The position numbers and the translations under genes were made by a program. Positions 45,638 through 59,520 of a stretch of DNA of 64,000 bases are shown in pieces. The notes under the pieces were generated by a model. The model made no database searches. It saw nothing but the letters and a program-made list of their open reading frames with translations, and was not told the origin of the DNA. Positions within the stretch are counted from its first letter, which is position 1, and every line of letters begins with the position of its first letter. This stretch comes from Pseudomonas cichorii (GTDB taxonomy: Bacteria; Pseudomonadota; Gammaproteobacteria; Pseudomonadales; Pseudomonadaceae): NCBI RefSeq assembly GCF_018343775.1, contig NZ_CP074349.1, positions 5,919,501 to 5,983,500 on the forward strand, written 5' to 3'.

Positions 45638-46405
45638 CTAGCTGACAGCGGCACAAATCAGGGTAATGCCGCGGGCTTTTATCTGTTCGCGTGCCTCATC
45701 GGGCAGGCGCTCATCTGTGATAAGGGTATGGATACTGCTCCAGGGCAGTTCCAGGTTGGGAATCTTGCGACCGACTTTGTCGGCTTCGACCATGACCACC
45801 ACTTCCCGGGCGACTTCAGCCATGACCCGGCTCAGTCCCAGCAACTCATTGAAGGTGGTGGTACCGCGAATCAGATCGATGCCGTCGGCACCAATGAACA
45901 ATTGATCGAAGTCGTAGGAGCGCAGAACCTGCTCGGCTACCTGTCCCTGGAAGGATTCGGAGTGCGGGTCCCAGGTTCCACCGGTCATCAACAGCACCGG
46001 CTCATGCTCAAGCTCGGCCAGGGCGCGAGCTACATGCAGGGAGTTGGTCATCACCACCAGGCCCGGTTGGGCACCGAGTTCGGGGATCAGCGCAGCGGTG
46101 GTGCTGCCACTGTCCACAATGATGCGGGCATGTTCGCGAATTCGCGTCACTGCCGCCCGGGCAATGGCCTGCTTGTATCGAGAAACAGGCTGGCTGCTTT
46201 CGGCAATCAATTCATGGGGCAAGGTGACTGCACCACCGTAACGGCGTAGCAGCAAGCCATTGCTTTCGAGAGCGGCCAGATCCTTTCGAATCGTAACTTC
46301 CGAAGTTTCAAAGCGCTGGGCCAGATCATCGACACTGACTTCGCCCTGCTCATTGAGCAAGGCGAGAATATTATGGCGACGTTTAGGCGTATTACGTTTC
46401 GACAT
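45638..46405 (-). CDS. glmR: DeoR-family regulator GlmR
   Basis: 255 residues. A DeoR-type helix-turn-helix (residues 5-60, VDDLAQRFETSEVTIRKDLAAL) and a DeoRC sugar-phosphate sensor domain (75-240, with DSGSTTAAL and FIGADGID). In Pseudomonas the gene next to glmS is glmR, which is taken to adjust amino-sugar synthesis. The ATG at 46405 (MSKRNTPKRRHNIL) is the family start, although the ribosome site is poor and the frame is open to 46444. Operon with glmS; glmU lies 133 bases upstream on the same strand, with a REP-like hairpin between them. Confidence 0.85.
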   Translation of the reverse strand: MSKRNTPKRRHNILALLNEQGEVSVDDLAQRFETSEVTIRKDLAALESNGLLLRRYGGAVTLPHELIAESSQPVSRYKQAIARAAVTRIREHARIIVDSGSTTAALIPELGAQPGLVVMTNSLHVARALAELEHEPVLLMTGGTWDPHSESFQGQVAEQVLRSYDFDQLFIGADGIDLIRGTTTFNELLGLSRVMAEVAREVVVMVEADKVGRKIPNLELPWSSIHTLITDERLPDEAREQIKARGITLICAAVS

Positions 46406-46475
46406 TTTGGCTTTAAGTTTCGATTCAAAAGATAACGAAAGCAATAAAACCTTATTATCGGAACCGGGTCAAGCC

Positions 46476-46529
46476 GTAGGAGCGAATTCATTCGCGAATG
46501 AAGAGGTTTCGCGAGTAAATGCGCTCCTG
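46476..46529. repeat. imperfect inverted repeat (REP-like hairpin)
   Basis: GTAGGAGCGAATTCATTCGC onwards (46476-46498) pairs imperfectly with 46507-46529 (TTTCGCGAGTAAATGCGCTCC onwards) across eight bases. It is a more diverged member of the family at 7251, 11527 and 39270. It lies between the glmU stop and glmR start. Confidence 0.75.
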
Positions 46530-46538
46530 TGGATAACC

Positions 46539-47906
46539 TTATGGCTTCTTGACCTTCACCGGGCGCTTCCAGCCTTCGATGTTGCGCTGGCGTGCACGAG
46601 CAACGCCCAACTGTTCGGCAGGAATGTTCTGATTGATGGTGGAACCCGCTGCAGTGGTGGCTCCTGAAGAGATATCCACAGGTGCAACCAGCGAGTTGTT
46701 GGAGCCGATGAAGACGTCCTCACCCAGGATGGTCTTGTGCTTGTTGGCACCATCGTAGTTGCAGGTGATGGTCCCGGCACCGATGTTGGTACGCGCACCG
46801 ATTTCGGCATCGCCCAGATAAGTCAGGTGGCCGGCTTTTGCGCCATCGCCAAGGTGAGCATTCTTGAGTTCGACAAAGTTACCCACATGGGCCTTGGCCC
46901 CCAGAACACTGCCAGGACGCAGGCGAGCGAATGGACCCGCGTCACTGCCCTCGCCCAGAATCGCGCCTTCGATGTGGCTGTTGGCCTTGAGCACGACACC
47001 TTTGCGCAGGGTGCTGTCCTTGATGACGCAGTTCGGGCCAATAACCACGTCATCTTCAATAATTACGCGACCTTCAAGAATCACGTTGATATCGATCAGC
47101 ACATCGCGGCCAACCGTCACCTCGCCACGCACGTCGAAACGTGCCGGGTCACGCAGGGTCACACCGGCAGCCATCACACGACGGGCTTCACGCAACTGAT
47201 AGTGACGCTCCAGTTCCGCCAATTGCTTGCGGTCATTGGCGCCCTGCACTTCCATTGCGTCGTGAGGCTGTTCGGTGGCAACCACCAGGCCGTCACTGAC
47301 TGCCATGGCGATGACGTCCGTCAGGTAATACTCGCCCTGGGCGTTGTTATTGGACAGACGCCCGAGCCAGTCGGCCAGACGCTTGCCAGGCACTGCAAGA
47401 ATGCCGGTATTGCCTTCGTTGATCGCCTTCTGGGCTTCGCTGGCATCCTTGTGCTCGACAATGGCACAGACCCGGTTCTCGGCGTCGCGAACGATGCGGC
47501 CATAGCCTGTCGGATCGTCCAGCGTCACAGTCAGCAGGCCCAACTGCTGCGGGGTGACCAGTGCCAGCAGACGCTGCAGGGTCTGAACCTCGATCAGCGG
47601 TACATCACCGTAAAGAATCAGCACGGTATCAGCGCTCAGGTGCGGTACTGCCTGGGCAACTGCGTGGCCTGTCCCCAGTTGCTTGTCCTGCATGACGAAA
47701 TTCAAGTCATCCGCTGCCAGGCGTTCGCGTACGGCATCGGCGCCATGACCGATCACCACATGAATGCCATTTGGGGATAACTGTCGTGCGCTGTGGATAA
47801 CATGACCAAGCATGGAGTTACCTGCAACAGGGTGCAGGACTTTAGGCAAGGCCGAACGCATCCGGGTACCTTGGCCAGCGGCAAGAATAACGATATCGAG
47901 AGACAT
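46539..47906 (-). CDS. glmU: bifunctional UDP-GlcNAc pyrophosphorylase/GlcN-1-P acetyltransferase GlmU
   Basis: 455 residues. The N-terminal nucleotidyltransferase domain begins [25 protein letters not shown] (GxGTRM...PK), and the C-terminal half (250-450) is a left-handed beta-helix of hexapeptide repeats for acetyl transfer. Together they turn glucosamine-1-phosphate into UDP-GlcNAc. The ATG at 47906 ([11 protein letters not shown]) is the family start; the longer frame to 47993 would run into the atp terminator. It lies between the atp operon and glmR-glmS, the standard Pseudomonas order. Confidence 0.97.
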   Translation of the reverse strand: MSLDIVILAAGQGTRMRSALPKVLHPVAGNSMLGHVIHSARQLSPNGIHVVIGHGADAVRERLAADDLNFVMQDKQLGTGHAVAQAVPHLSADTVLILYGDVPLIEVQTLQRLLALVTPQQLGLLTVTLDDPTGYGRIVRDAENRVCAIVEHKDASEAQKAINEGNTGILAVPGKRLADWLGRLSNNNAQGEYYLTDVIAMAVSDGLVVATEQPHDAMEVQGANDRKQLAELERHYQLREARRVMAAGVTLRDPARFDVRGEVTVGRDVLIDINVILEGRVIIEDDVVIGPNCVIKDSTLRKGVVLKANSHIEGAILGEGSDAGPFARLRPGSVLGAKAHVGNFVELKNAHLGDGAKAGHLTYLGDAEIGARTNIGAGTITCNYDGANKHKTILGEDVFIGSNNSLVAPVDISSGATTAAGSTINQNIPAEQLGVARARQRNIEGWKRPVKVKKP

Positions 47907-47952
47907 GAGGACTACCAACTGAGCGGCAACCAGCCCGGAACGGACTGATTCG

Positions 47953-47983
47953 GAAAAAAGAAAAAGGGTAGCCGAGGCTACCC
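47953..47983 (-). terminator. terminator of the atp operon
   Basis: GGGTAGCC and GGCTACCC (47966-47983) form a perfect eight-base stem with a two-base loop; on the minus strand it runs into TTTTTCTTTTTT (47965-47954). It lies 32 bases after the atpC stop. Confidence 0.9.
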
Positions 47984-48015
47984 TTTTACTCAATCGCGCA
48001 TTAAAGCCAGCAGGG

Positions 48016-48441
48016 TTAGCCGCCGAACTTCTTGCGAATTTGCTGAACGGTGCGCAGCTGAGCTGCAGCCTCGGCCAGACGAGCAGTTGCAGATCCGTAA
48101 TCGAAGTCCGCGCCTTTTTCGTTCAGGGCCTTCTCGGCAGCCTTGACGGCGGCCTGAGCAGAAGCTTCGTCCAGGTCGGCAGCACGTTGCACAGTATCGG
48201 CAAGCACCTTGACCATGTTCGGCTGAACCTCGAGGAAACCACCAGAGATGTAGAACACCTCGGCTTCCCCACCCTGCTTGATCAAGCGGATCGGGCCCGG
48301 GACCAGATTGGTGATCAGAGGCGCGTGGCCTGGAGCGATACCGAGATCACCCAGGTTACCGTGCGCAATCACCATCTCGACCAGACCGGAGAAGATTTCC
48401 CCTTCCGCGCTGACGATGTCGCAATGGACTGTCATAGCCAT
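48016..48441 (-). CDS. atpC: ATP synthase F1 epsilon subunit
   Basis: 141 residues. N-terminal beta-sandwich (1-85, [21 protein letters not shown]) and C-terminal two-helix hairpin (90-140). It connects the gamma shaft with the c-ring and damps ATP hydrolysis. Last gene of the atp operon; 44 bases after atpD and followed by a strong terminator. Confidence 0.97.
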   Translation of the reverse strand: MAMTVHCDIVSAEGEIFSGLVEMVIAHGNLGDLGIAPGHAPLITNLVPGPIRLIKQGGEAEVFYISGGFLEVQPNMVKVLADTVQRAADLDEASAQAAVKAAEKALNEKGADFDYGSATARLAEAAAQLRTVQQIRKKFGG

Positions 48442-48485
48442 TTGCTTGCCTCAACCTGATTAGCGCCCGTTGCCGGGCGCCGGGA

Positions 48486-49874
<1,389 letters not shown>

Positions 49875-49889
49875 CTAATATTTGAACCG

Positions 49890-50750
49890 TTAAACCGCGG
49901 CAGCGCCGCCGACGATTTCCGAGATCTCTTGGGTGATCGCTGCCTGACGCGCCTTGTTGTAGATCAGCTGCAAATCGCTGATCAAATCACCGGCGTTGTC
50001 TGTGGCGTTCTTCATCGCGATCATCCGCGCAGCTTGTTCAGCAGCGTTGTTCTCGACCACCGCCTGGTACACCTGCGACTCAACGTAGCGAACCATCAAG
50101 CCGTCAAGCAGCTCTTTGGCATCGGGTTCGTAGAGATAGTCCCAGTGGTGCTTGAGTTTCTGATCCGGGGTTGCCACCAGCGGAATCAATTGCTCCACCG
50201 TTGGCTGCTGGGTCATGGTGTTGATGAACTTGTTGGATACCACGGACAGGCGATCAATTCGACCATCCAGGTAGGCATCCAGCATCACCTTGACGCTGCC
50301 GATCAGGTCATTGATCGACGGCTCTTCGCCCAGGTGGCTGATCGCAGCGACGACGTTACCGCCGAAGTTGCGGAAAAATGCCGCACCTTTGCTGCCGACC
50401 ACGCACAGATCGATCTCTACGCCGTTTTCACGGTTTACCGCCATGTCCTTGACCAAAGCCTTGAACAGGTTGGTGTTCAGGCCACCGCACAAACCACGGT
50501 CACTGCTCACTACGACATAACCGACACGCTTTACTTCGCGCTCGATCATGAACGGGTGGCGATACTCCGGGTTGGCGTTGGCAAGATGACCAATCACCTG
50601 ACGGATGCGCTCCGCGTAAGGACGGCTAGCAGCCATGCGCGACTGAGCCTTGCGCATTTTGCTGACCGCCACTTTTTCCATGGCGCTGGTGATCTTTTGC
50701 GTGCTTTTGATGCTCGCAATCTTGCTGCGAATCTCTTTTGCGCCTGCCAT
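49890..50750 (-). CDS. atpG: ATP synthase F1 gamma subunit
   Basis: 286 residues. N- and C-terminal helices ([27 protein letters not shown] and [18 protein letters not shown]) form the coiled-coil shaft that turns inside the alpha-beta hexamer. Positioned between atpA and atpD as in all proteobacterial operons; 50 bases after atpA. Confidence 0.97.
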   Translation of the reverse strand: MAGAKEIRSKIASIKSTQKITSAMEKVAVSKMRKAQSRMAASRPYAERIRQVIGHLANANPEYRHPFMIEREVKRVGYVVVSSDRGLCGGLNTNLFKALVKDMAVNRENGVEIDLCVVGSKGAAFFRNFGGNVVAAISHLGEEPSINDLIGSVKVMLDAYLDGRIDRLSVVSNKFINTMTQQPTVEQLIPLVATPDQKLKHHWDYLYEPDAKELLDGLMVRYVESQVYQAVVENNAAEQAARMIAMKNATDNAGDLISDLQLIYNKARQAAITQEISEIVGGAAAV

Positions 50751-50800
50751 GTAACACCTATCAGGTTAGCAAGCGGGAACCTCTCGGCTCCCGCTGCGGC

Positions 50801-52345
50801 TTACCAGGTTTGGGTGGCCTTGAACTTCTCGATACCGGCTTTGAGGCCAGAGTCGATTTCGTCATTGAAGTCACCCTTCACGTTGATCTTCGCCATCAAG
50901 TCGGCGTGATCGCGGTTGAAGTAAGCAATCAGAGCCTGCTCGAAGCTGCCGATTTTTGGAATCTCGATGTCCACCAGGAAGCCACGTTCAGCGGCATACA
51001 GGGACAACGACATATCAGCGATGGACATCGGCGCGTATTGCTTCTGCTTCATCAGCTCGGTAACGCGCTGACCATGCTCAAGCTGCTTGCGGGTCGCTTC
51101 GTCCAGGTCAGAAGCGAACTGGGCGAATGCCGCCAGTTCACGGTACTGAGCCAGAGCGGTACGGATACCACCGGAAAGCTTCTTGATGATCTTGGTCTGT
51201 GCGGCACCACCTACACGGGATACCGAAACACCGGCGTTCACTGCCGGACGGATGCCGGAGTTGAACATGGCCGATTCCAGGAAGATCTGACCGTCGGTGA
51301 TGGAAATCACGTTGGTCGGAACGAACGCGGAAACGTCGCCAGCCTGGGTTTCGATGATCGGCAGTGCAGTCAGGGAACCGGTTTTGCCGGTCACTGCGCC
51401 GTTGGTGAACTTCTCTACGTACTCTTCGGAAACACGCGATGCGCGCTCCAGCAGACGGGAGTGGAGATAGAACACGTCACCTGGGTAGGCTTCACGGCCT
51501 GGTGGACGGCGCAGCAGCAGGGAAATCTGGCGGTAAGCCACTGCTTGCTTGGACAGATCGTCATAAACGATCAGCGCGTCTTCACCGCGGTCACGGAAGT
51601 ACTCGCCCATGGTGCAACCCGAGTACGGTGCAAGGAATTGCAGCGCAGCGGATTCGGAAGCACTTGCAGCAACGATGATGGTGTTAGCCAGTGCACCGTT
51701 TTCTTCGAGCTTGCGAACAACGTTGGCGATGGTCGATTGCTTCTGACCAACTGCAACGTAGACGCAGAAGATGCCGCTGTTTTTCTGGTTGATGATCGCG
51801 TCGATTGCCATGGCGGTTTTACCGATCTGGCGGTCACCGATGATCAGCTCACGCTGGCCACGGCCGACTGGAATCATTGCGTCGACGGCCTTGTAGCCAG
51901 TTTGCACTGGCTGGTCGACCGACTTACGCCAGATCACGCCTGGAGCAACTTTCTCGACCGCATCGGTCTCGGTGTTGTTCAGCGGACCTTTACCGTCAAC
52001 AGGGTTGCCCAGTGCGTCGACAACGCGACCCAGCAGTTCCTTACCAACCGGAACTTCGAGGATGCGGCCGGTGCACTTGGCGCTCATGCCTTCAGCCAGA
52101 GTCGTGTAGGCGCCCAGTACAACGGCACCGACAGAGTCTTGCTCAAGGTTCAGCGCCATACCGAAGACGCCGCCCGGAAACTCGATCATTTCGCCGTACA
52201 TTACGTCGGCAAGACCGTGAATCCGCACGATACCGTCAGACACGCTGACGACGGTGCCTTCGTTGCGGGCTTGGGAGGTTACATCGAGCTTCTCGATGCG
52301 ACCCTTGATGATTTCACTTATTTCGGAAGGATTGAGTTGCTGCAT
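50801..52345 (-). CDS. atpA: ATP synthase F1 alpha subunit
   Basis: 514 residues; nucleotide-binding, non-catalytic. P-loop GDRQIGKTA near 170 and the alpha-type signature [17 protein letters not shown] (ATP synthase alpha/beta signature) near 365. N-terminal [20 protein letters not shown] is the stator-binding helix. 21 bases after atpH. Confidence 0.98.
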   Translation of the reverse strand: MQQLNPSEISEIIKGRIEKLDVTSQARNEGTVVSVSDGIVRIHGLADVMYGEMIEFPGGVFGMALNLEQDSVGAVVLGAYTTLAEGMSAKCTGRILEVPVGKELLGRVVDALGNPVDGKGPLNNTETDAVEKVAPGVIWRKSVDQPVQTGYKAVDAMIPVGRGQRELIIGDRQIGKTAMAIDAIINQKNSGIFCVYVAVGQKQSTIANVVRKLEENGALANTIIVAASASESAALQFLAPYSGCTMGEYFRDRGEDALIVYDDLSKQAVAYRQISLLLRRPPGREAYPGDVFYLHSRLLERASRVSEEYVEKFTNGAVTGKTGSLTALPIIETQAGDVSAFVPTNVISITDGQIFLESAMFNSGIRPAVNAGVSVSRVGGAAQTKIIKKLSGGIRTALAQYRELAAFAQFASDLDEATRKQLEHGQRVTELMKQKQYAPMSIADMSLSLYAAERGFLVDIEIPKIGSFEQALIAYFNRDHADLMAKINVKGDFNDEIDSGLKAGIEKFKATQTW

Positions 52346-52366
52346 TGCTCTGCTGCCCCTTCAAAC

Positions 52367-52903
52367 TCAAGATTTCAATGCTTCGGCTAGTTGCGCGATC
52401 TTGCCGCGAACTGAGCCATCGATAACCAGGTCGCCGGCGCGGATAACGACACCACCGATAAGGGTGGCATCCTCCGCAGCATGCAGGCGCACTTCCCGGC
52501 CGAGCCGTGCACTGAGAACCTTGGCGAGTTTGTCTTGCTGTTCTTGGTTCAATGCAAAAGCACTGGTGACATCCACATCGACCGATTTTTCCTGCTCGGC
52601 CTTGTACAGGTCGAACAGTTCGGCGATCTCCGGCAGAAGCGGGAGACGGTCGTTTTCAGCAACGACGTGGATGAAATTCTGTGCCTTGGCATCGAACTTG
52701 TCGCCACACACTTCAATAAAAGTGGTGGCCTTTTGTGCGCTCGTCAGTCGCGGGGCCTTGAGCAGGCTCTGCATGGTGTCGTCTTGCGACACCGCAGCAG
52801 CCAGGCCGAGCATGGCTGACCAATTGGCCAGTTGCTGGTGGGCCTGCGCGTGCTCGAAGGCCGCCTTAGCGTAAGGTCGGGCCAACGTGGTCAGTTCTGC
52901 CAT
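52367..52903 (-). CDS. atpH: ATP synthase F1 delta subunit
   Basis: 178 residues. All-helical N-terminal domain ([20 protein letters not shown]) that caps the alpha subunits and a C-terminal part contacting the b subunits, with the OSCP signature ([20 protein letters not shown]). 12 bases after atpF. Confidence 0.97.
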   Translation of the reverse strand: MAELTTLARPYAKAAFEHAQAHQQLANWSAMLGLAAAVSQDDTMQSLLKAPRLTSAQKATTFIEVCGDKFDAKAQNFIHVVAENDRLPLLPEIAELFDLYKAEQEKSVDVDVTSAFALNQEQQDKLAKVLSARLGREVRLHAAEDATLIGGVVIRAGDLVIDGSVRGKIAQLAEALKS

Positions 52904-52915
52904 GATCGCCCTCGC

Positions 52916-53386
52916 TTAAATTTCAGCTGCCAGTTTGTTAACCAGCTCCGCGTGCGCGTTTTGATCGATTGTGGCACCCAGGATCTTCTCGGCGCCATTG
53001 ACTGCCAGGCTACCCAACTGGGCGCGCAGAGCGTCTTTGACACTGTTCAGTTCCTGCTCGATCTCGGCCTGAGCCTGAGCCTTCACACGGTCAGCTTCAA
53101 CGCGAGCCTGTTCACGGGCTTCGTCGACAATCTGTGTACCGCGTTTCTTGGCTTGCTCAATGATCTCGGCTGCTTGAGCTTTAGCTTCGCGCAGTTGTTG
53201 ACCCACTTTGTCTTGGGCCAGCTCCAGGTCGCGAGCTGCTCGTGTAGCAGCGTCCAGTCCATCCGCGATCTTCTTCTGACGTTCGTGCAAAGCCGCGATG
53301 ACCGGAGGCCACACGAACTTCATGCAGAACAGCACAAAGATGAAGAACGCAACGGACTGGCCAATCAGGGTTGCATTAATATTCAC
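52916..53386 (-). CDS. atpF: ATP synthase Fo b subunit
   Basis: 156 residues. One N-terminal membrane helix ([20 protein letters not shown]) and a long charged coiled coil, the peripheral stalk. 57 bases after atpE. Confidence 0.97.
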   Translation of the reverse strand: MNINATLIGQSVAFFIFVLFCMKFVWPPVIAALHERQKKIADGLDAATRAARDLELAQDKVGQQLREAKAQAAEIIEQAKKRGTQIVDEAREQARVEADRVKAQAQAEIEQELNSVKDALRAQLGSLAVNGAEKILGATIDQNAHAELVNKLAAEI

Positions 53387-53443
53387 GCCAACACCTCGCT
53401 CGTTCGTTGTCCATCACACCAATCAACTCGAAAATTCGAGCGA

Positions 53444-53716
<273 letters not shown>

Positions 53717-53854
53717 TTACGTCGTATTGGTTAGGTTTTCTTAGATTAAAGCGGTAAAGCAAAATCGTTTGTTACATCAGCCCTTGCGGTTTCCCGCTTG
53801 CGGCTCCCTCTCACCAATGGCAAGAGGGTCATCAGATGCGCCGGATGGCGAATC

Positions 53855-55148
<1,294 letters not shown>

Positions 55149-55221
55149 CGCAACTGCTCCTTGAATGTCGGTCGCCACAAGCAATAACTTGGCATAATTT
55201 GTGCCGACAAAATGCGCGCAG

Positions 55222-55250
55222 AGTATAGGGGCGGTTAAGCCCCTATTCAA
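55222..55250 (-). promoter_or_regulatory. sigma70 promoter of the atp operon
   Basis: On the minus strand TTGAAT (55250-55245), 17 bases, TATACT (55227-55222). Transcription would begin about 67 bases before the atpI ATG. The spacer contains a GGGGC/GCCCC dyad. Confidence 0.75.
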
Positions 55251-55294
55251 CCGTAAGGTAGTGATTTCCGACTATACGCTACAGAGCAATTGTT

Positions 55295-56167
55295 TCAGCG
55301 AATGTGGGCGAGCACACCTTGCAACTCATCCAGCGAGTTGTAACGGATGACTAATTGCCCTTTTCCCTTCTGCCCATGACGAATCTGGACTGCAGAGCCC
55401 AGCCGCTCGGCGAGACGCTGTTCCAGCCGACTGATATCGGGGTCAGTCTTTACTGCCTCGACAGGAGCCGGCTTGCCACTGAGCCACTGCCTGACAAGAG
55501 CTTCGGTCTGACGCACAGTAAGGCCACGTGCGACAACATGTCGCGCACCTTCGACCTGCCTTTCTTCAGGCAAACCGAGCAATGCACGGGCATGACCCAT
55601 TTCCAGGTCACCGTGGGACAGCATGGTCTTGATGACCTCAGGCAACGCAATCAGACGCAACAGGTTGGCCACGCTGACGCGCGACTTGCCCACAGCATCA
55701 GCCACTTGCTGCTGTGTCAGCTGAAACTCTTGCTGCAACCGCTGCAGGGCCATCGCTTCTTCGATGGGGTTGAGGTCTTCGCGCTGGATGTTCTCGATCA
55801 GCGCCATGGCGATGGCGTTTTCATCCGAGACTTCGCGGACCATGGCCGGAATTGTCTCTACGCCCGCCTGCTGGCTGGCACGCCAGCGACGCTCACCGGC
55901 GATGATTTCATAGCGGTTGTCGCCAATCGGACGGATCACGATCGGCTGCATGACGCCCTGGGACTTGATCGACAGGGCAAGTTCTTCCAGCGCCTGGGGA
56001 TCCATATCGCGGCGCGGCTGGTACTTGCCACGCTGGATGAGATCCAGAGGGACATGCTGCAGCTCACGCTGATCGATCTTGACGGCCTGTTCTTCCAGCG
56101 AACTGACGGTTGGACTGCTCAGAAGTGCGTCCAACCCACGTCCGAGACCTCGTTTCTTGACGGCCAT
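55295..56167 (-). CDS. parB: chromosome-partitioning protein ParB
   Basis: 290 residues. N-terminal ParB/Srx CTPase domain (35-125, with GRYQPRRDMDPQALEELA and the GERRWRASQQAG box), a helix-turn-helix (about 135-230, LTQQQVADAVGKSRVSVANLLRL) that reads parS, and a C-terminal dimer domain. It loads at parS sites and spreads; one such site lies at 18134. Nine bases after parA, the operon partner. Confidence 0.97.
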   Translation of the reverse strand: MAVKKRGLGRGLDALLSSPTVSSLEEQAVKIDQRELQHVPLDLIQRGKYQPRRDMDPQALEELALSIKSQGVMQPIVIRPIGDNRYEIIAGERRWRASQQAGVETIPAMVREVSDENAIAMALIENIQREDLNPIEEAMALQRLQQEFQLTQQQVADAVGKSRVSVANLLRLIALPEVIKTMLSHGDLEMGHARALLGLPEERQVEGARHVVARGLTVRQTEALVRQWLSGKPAPVEAVKTDPDISRLEQRLAERLGSAVQIRHGQKGKGQLVIRYNSLDELQGVLAHIR

Positions 56168-56176
56168 GGGAATTCC

Positions 56177-56968
56177 TTAGGTTGGCTGCGCGGCTTTCGA
56201 GCTGCGACGTTGACGACGTACCAGTTCACCCGCCAGGGCCAGGTAAGCCAGCGCACCGCGAGAAGCCTTGTCATAGGCCAGCACCGGCATGCCGAAGCTC
56301 GGCGCCTCGGCGAGCCTGATGTTGCGCGGGATGACCGTGTCGTAGAGCTGATCGCCGAAATGTTCCTTGAGCTGCGCGGAAACATCGTTGATCAGGCTCA
56401 GGCGCGGGTCGTACATCGTGCGCAGCAACCCTTCGATTTTCAGTTGAGGGTTGAGCAGTTCTGCGATGCGCTTGATGTTATCCACAAGGTCGCTGAGACC
56501 TTCCAGCGCAAAGTACTCGCACTGCATGGGGATAATGACCCCATCGGAGGCCACCAGGGCATTGAGGGTCAGCATCGACAGCGACGGCGGGCAGTCGATG
56601 AGAATGTAATCGTAGTTTTCCCGGATCGGCGCCAGCGCATTGCGCAAGCGGCTTTCCTTCATCTGCATTTCCAGCAACACCACTTCGGCAGCCGTAAGGT
56701 CACGGTTGGCCGGCAGCAGTTGATAACCGCCATGTTCGGAAAACTGTATCGCCTCGGCCAGATCGCATTCACCGATCAGCAAGTCGTAAACCGAGTTTTC
56801 CAGGGTGTGTTTATCCACACCGCTGCCCATGGTCGCGTTGCCCTGAGGGTCGAGATCGATCAACAGCACGCGGCGCTTGGTTGCAACCAGTGACGCTGCG
56901 AGGTTGATACAGGTGGTGGTTTTACCCACACCACCTTTCTGGTTCGCTATCGCGAATACCTTAGCCAT
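56177..56968 (-). CDS. parA: chromosome-partitioning ATPase ParA
   Basis: 263 residues, deviant Walker ATPase: KGGVGKTTT (residues 11-19, with the signature Lys) and IDLDPQGN, plus a DCPPSLSMLTLNAL Walker B. It moves ParB-parS complexes along the nucleoid. 18 bases after rsmG. Confidence 0.97.
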   Translation of the reverse strand: MAKVFAIANQKGGVGKTTTCINLAASLVATKRRVLLIDLDPQGNATMGSGVDKHTLENSVYDLLIGECDLAEAIQFSEHGGYQLLPANRDLTAAEVVLLEMQMKESRLRNALAPIRENYDYILIDCPPSLSMLTLNALVASDGVIIPMQCEYFALEGLSDLVDNIKRIAELLNPQLKIEGLLRTMYDPRLSLINDVSAQLKEHFGDQLYDTVIPRNIRLAEAPSFGMPVLAYDKASRGALAYLALAGELVRRQRRSSKAAQPT

Positions 56969-56986
56969 TCTTGCTTGTGTTCCCAG

Positions 56987-57631
56987 TCATGCCGTGCGGC
57001 GCAGTATCAGCAGATGGCGTTGGCCTTGGCAACCTGGAACGGTCAAGGCTTGTGCGCTATCGAGATGAAAGTCTGCCGGCAATGCTACCAGTTCATCGGT
57101 CGGATGCAGCCCTTTCATTGCCAGCCAACGTGTATCGGTGTCGCCCATGTGGCGAGTCCACCCGGTAAAGTCTTCCAGACTGCTGAACGCCCGGGAAACA
57201 ATCCCCGTGAACGGTGCATCTGGCTGATAAGCTTCTGCACGGCTGTGGATAACTTCGAGGTTGTCGAGTTTCAGCTCAAGTTTGACCTGAGTCTGGAACC
57301 GGGTTTTCTTGCCATTGCTGTCCAGAAGCGAAACCTTCATCTCTGGAAACATGATAGCCAAGGGAATGCCGGGCATTCCGCCACCGCTACCAACGTCCAG
57401 CCAGCGTGGTCCTTCGATGAAGGGTACGACGCTCAGGCTGTCGAGCAAATGCCGCGAAACCATCTCGTCCGGATTGCGTACAGCCGTCAGGTTGTAGGCT
57501 TTGTTCCACTTTATCAACAGCTCGAGGTAAGCCAGCAACTGGCCATGCTGTTTTTCACTCAGATCCACACCCAGTTCCCGGGCTCCTGTGGATAATTCCT
57601 GAGCATGCTGCGCAGTCACCATAGAACTCAA
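56987..57631 (-). CDS. rsmG: 16S rRNA (guanine527-N7)-methyltransferase RsmG
   Basis: 214 residues. Rossmann SAM-binding domain with [16 protein letters not shown] near 75 and the RAFSSLEDF segment. It methylates G527 of 16S rRNA. The frame starts at TTG 57631, which overlaps the mnmG stop (TTGA); an ATG four codons in (57622) is the other candidate. No ribosome site is visible at either, so coupling to mnmG translation is likely. Confidence 0.94.
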   Translation of the reverse strand: MSSMVTAQHAQELSTGARELGVDLSEKQHGQLLAYLELLIKWNKAYNLTAVRNPDEMVSRHLLDSLSVVPFIEGPRWLDVGSGGGMPGIPLAIMFPEMKVSLLDSNGKKTRFQTQVKLELKLDNLEVIHSRAEAYQPDAPFTGIVSRAFSSLEDFTGWTRHMGDTDTRWLAMKGLHPTDELVALPADFHLDSAQALTVPGCQGQRHLLILRRTA

Positions 57632-59520
57632 GCGCTTTGCTCCAACTGACGGCCCGCGCCGCGTTTTTTCAAGTGAATCATCAACAGGGAAATCGCCGCC
57701 GGCGTTACACCAGGAATACGCGATGCCTGTCCCAGGGTCTCGGGACGAGTTATCCCCAGCTTGCCTTGAATCTCTTTCGACAGACCGGAAATCGTCGTGT
57801 AATCGATGTCTTCCGGCAGTTTTGTATCTTCGCTGGCCCGCAGACGGGCAATTTCATCCTGCTGACGCTCGATGTAACCGGCGTATTTGGTCTTGATCTC
57901 GACCTGCTCGGTGACTTGAGGGTCGCTGCAACCCTGACCGGTAAGGGAAATCAGGCTCGCATAATCGACTTCCGGACGAGTCAGCAGGTTGAGCAGATTG
58001 TATTCGTGGGTCAGCGGCGTGCCGAAATGGGCAGCAATCGCATCGCCCTGCTCTGTGCCAGGACGGACCCAGGTACTTTTCAGGCGCTGTTCTTCCAGCG
58101 CGATATTTTCACGCTTGGTGCAGAACGCCGCCCAGCGGGCATCGTCGATCAGACCCAGTTCGCGACCTTTTTCCGTCAGACGCAAATCGGCGTTGTCTTC
58201 ACGCAGGATCAGACGGTATTCGGCACGGGATGTGAACATCCGGTACGGCTCTTGTGTGCCGAGGGTAATCAGGTCGTCAACCAGCACGCCGATGTACGCT
58301 TCATCACGGCGTGGGCACCAGCTTTCCTTGCCCTGTGCACGAAGCGCAGCGTTGGTTCCGGCCAGCAGACCTTGTGCACCGGCCTCTTCGTAGCCGGTGG
58401 TGCCGTTGATCTGGCCTGCGAAAAACAGACCGCCGATGACTTTGGTTTCCAGGCTGTACTTCAGGTCGCGAGGATCGAAGTAATCGTATTCGATGGCGTA
58501 GCCAGGGCGAACGATGTGCGCGTTCTCCATGCCACGAATCGAGCGAACGATCTGCAGTTGCACGTCGAATGGCAGCGAAGTCGAAATACCGTTCGGATAA
58601 AGCTCGTGGGTAGTCAGACCTTCAGGCTCGATGAAGACCTGGTGGCTTTCCTTGTCGGCAAAACGGTGGATCTTGTCTTCGATCGAAGGACAGTAGCGCG
58701 GGCCGATACCTTCGATGACACCGGAATACATCGGTGAACGATCAAGGTTGGAGGCAATGATTTCGTGGGTCCGGGCGTTGGTATGCGTAATCCAGCAACT
58801 GACTTGCTCTGGATGCTGCTCCTTTGAACCCAGGAACGACATGACCGGGATAGGCGTATCGCCCGGTTGTTCTGTCATCACTGAGAAATCCACAGAACGG
58901 CCATCGATGCGTGGCGGTGTTCCGGTTTTCAGTCGACCGACGCGCAGCGGCAGTTCACGTAACCGTTTTGCCAGGGCAATCGAAGGCGGATCTCCAGCGC
59001 GACCACCGGAATAGTTCTGCATACCGATGTGGATAAGTCCGCCCAGGAAGGTACCTGTGGTCAAAACCACGGAGTCGGCCATGAAACGCAAGCCCATTTG
59101 CGTGACGACACCGCGAACCTGGTCCTGTTCGACGATCAGGTCGTCACAGGATTGTTGAAATATCCACAGGTTCGGCTGGTTTTCGAGAATTTCGCGAATG
59201 GCTGCCTTGTACAGAACACGGTCTGCCTGGGCACGTGTCGCTCGTACTGCTGGCCCTTTGCGGCTGTTCAATACACGGAACTGGATGCCGCCTTTATCGG
59301 TAGCCATTGCCATCGCACCGCCAAGGGCGTCGATTTCCTTGACCAGATGACTTTTGCCAATACCGCCAATAGCAGGGTTACAGCTCATCTGACCGAGCGT
59401 TTCCACGTTGTGCGTCAGCAATAGGGTTTTGACACCCATGCGTGCCGACGCAAGTGCGGCCTCGGTACCGGCATGACCGCCACCGATGACGATCACTTCA
59501 AAACGGGAAGGGAAATCCAC
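57628..59520 (-). CDS. mnmG: tRNA uridine-5-carboxymethylaminomethyl modification enzyme MnmG
   Basis: 630 residues. FAD-binding [17 protein letters not shown] near residue 13, the GidA signatures [12 protein letters not shown] and [21 protein letters not shown], and C-terminal helical domain. With MnmE it modifies wobble U34 of several tRNAs. The start is GTG 59520 (reading [15 protein letters not shown]); a GTG one codon earlier and frames to 59586 are less likely. First gene of mnmG-rsmG-parA-parB. Upstream lies the DnaA-box region. Confidence 0.96.
   Translation of the reverse strand: MDFPSRFEVIVIGGGHAGTEAALASARMGVKTLLLTHNVETLGQMSCNPAIGGIGKSHLVKEIDALGGAMAMATDKGGIQFRVLNSRKGPAVRATRAQADRVLYKAAIREILENQPNLWIFQQSCDDLIVEQDQVRGVVTQMGLRFMADSVVLTTGTFLGGLIHIGMQNYSGGRAGDPPSIALAKRLRELPLRVGRLKTGTPPRIDGRSVDFSVMTEQPGDTPIPVMSFLGSKEQHPEQVSCWITHTNARTHEIIASNLDRSPMYSGVIEGIGPRYCPSIEDKIHRFADKESHQVFIEPEGLTTHELYPNGISTSLPFDVQLQIVRSIRGMENAHIVRPGYAIEYDYFDPRDLKYSLETKVIGGLFFAGQINGTTGYEEAGAQGLLAGTNAALRAQGKESWCPRRDEAYIGVLVDDLITLGTQEPYRMFTSRAEYRLILREDNADLRLTEKGRELGLIDDARWAAFCTKRENIALEEQRLKSTWVRPGTEQGDAIAAHFGTPLTHEYNLLNLLTRPEVDYASLISLTGQGCSDPQVTEQVEIKTKYAGYIERQQDEIARLRASEDTKLPEDIDYTTISGLSKEIQGKLGITRPETLGQASRIPGVTPAAISLLMIHLKKRGAGRQLEQSA

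Noticed and set aside
43784..46249. 821-codon open frame on the plus strand
   Set aside because: It is antisense to glmS and glmR, both certain genes, and its translation has no domain signature.
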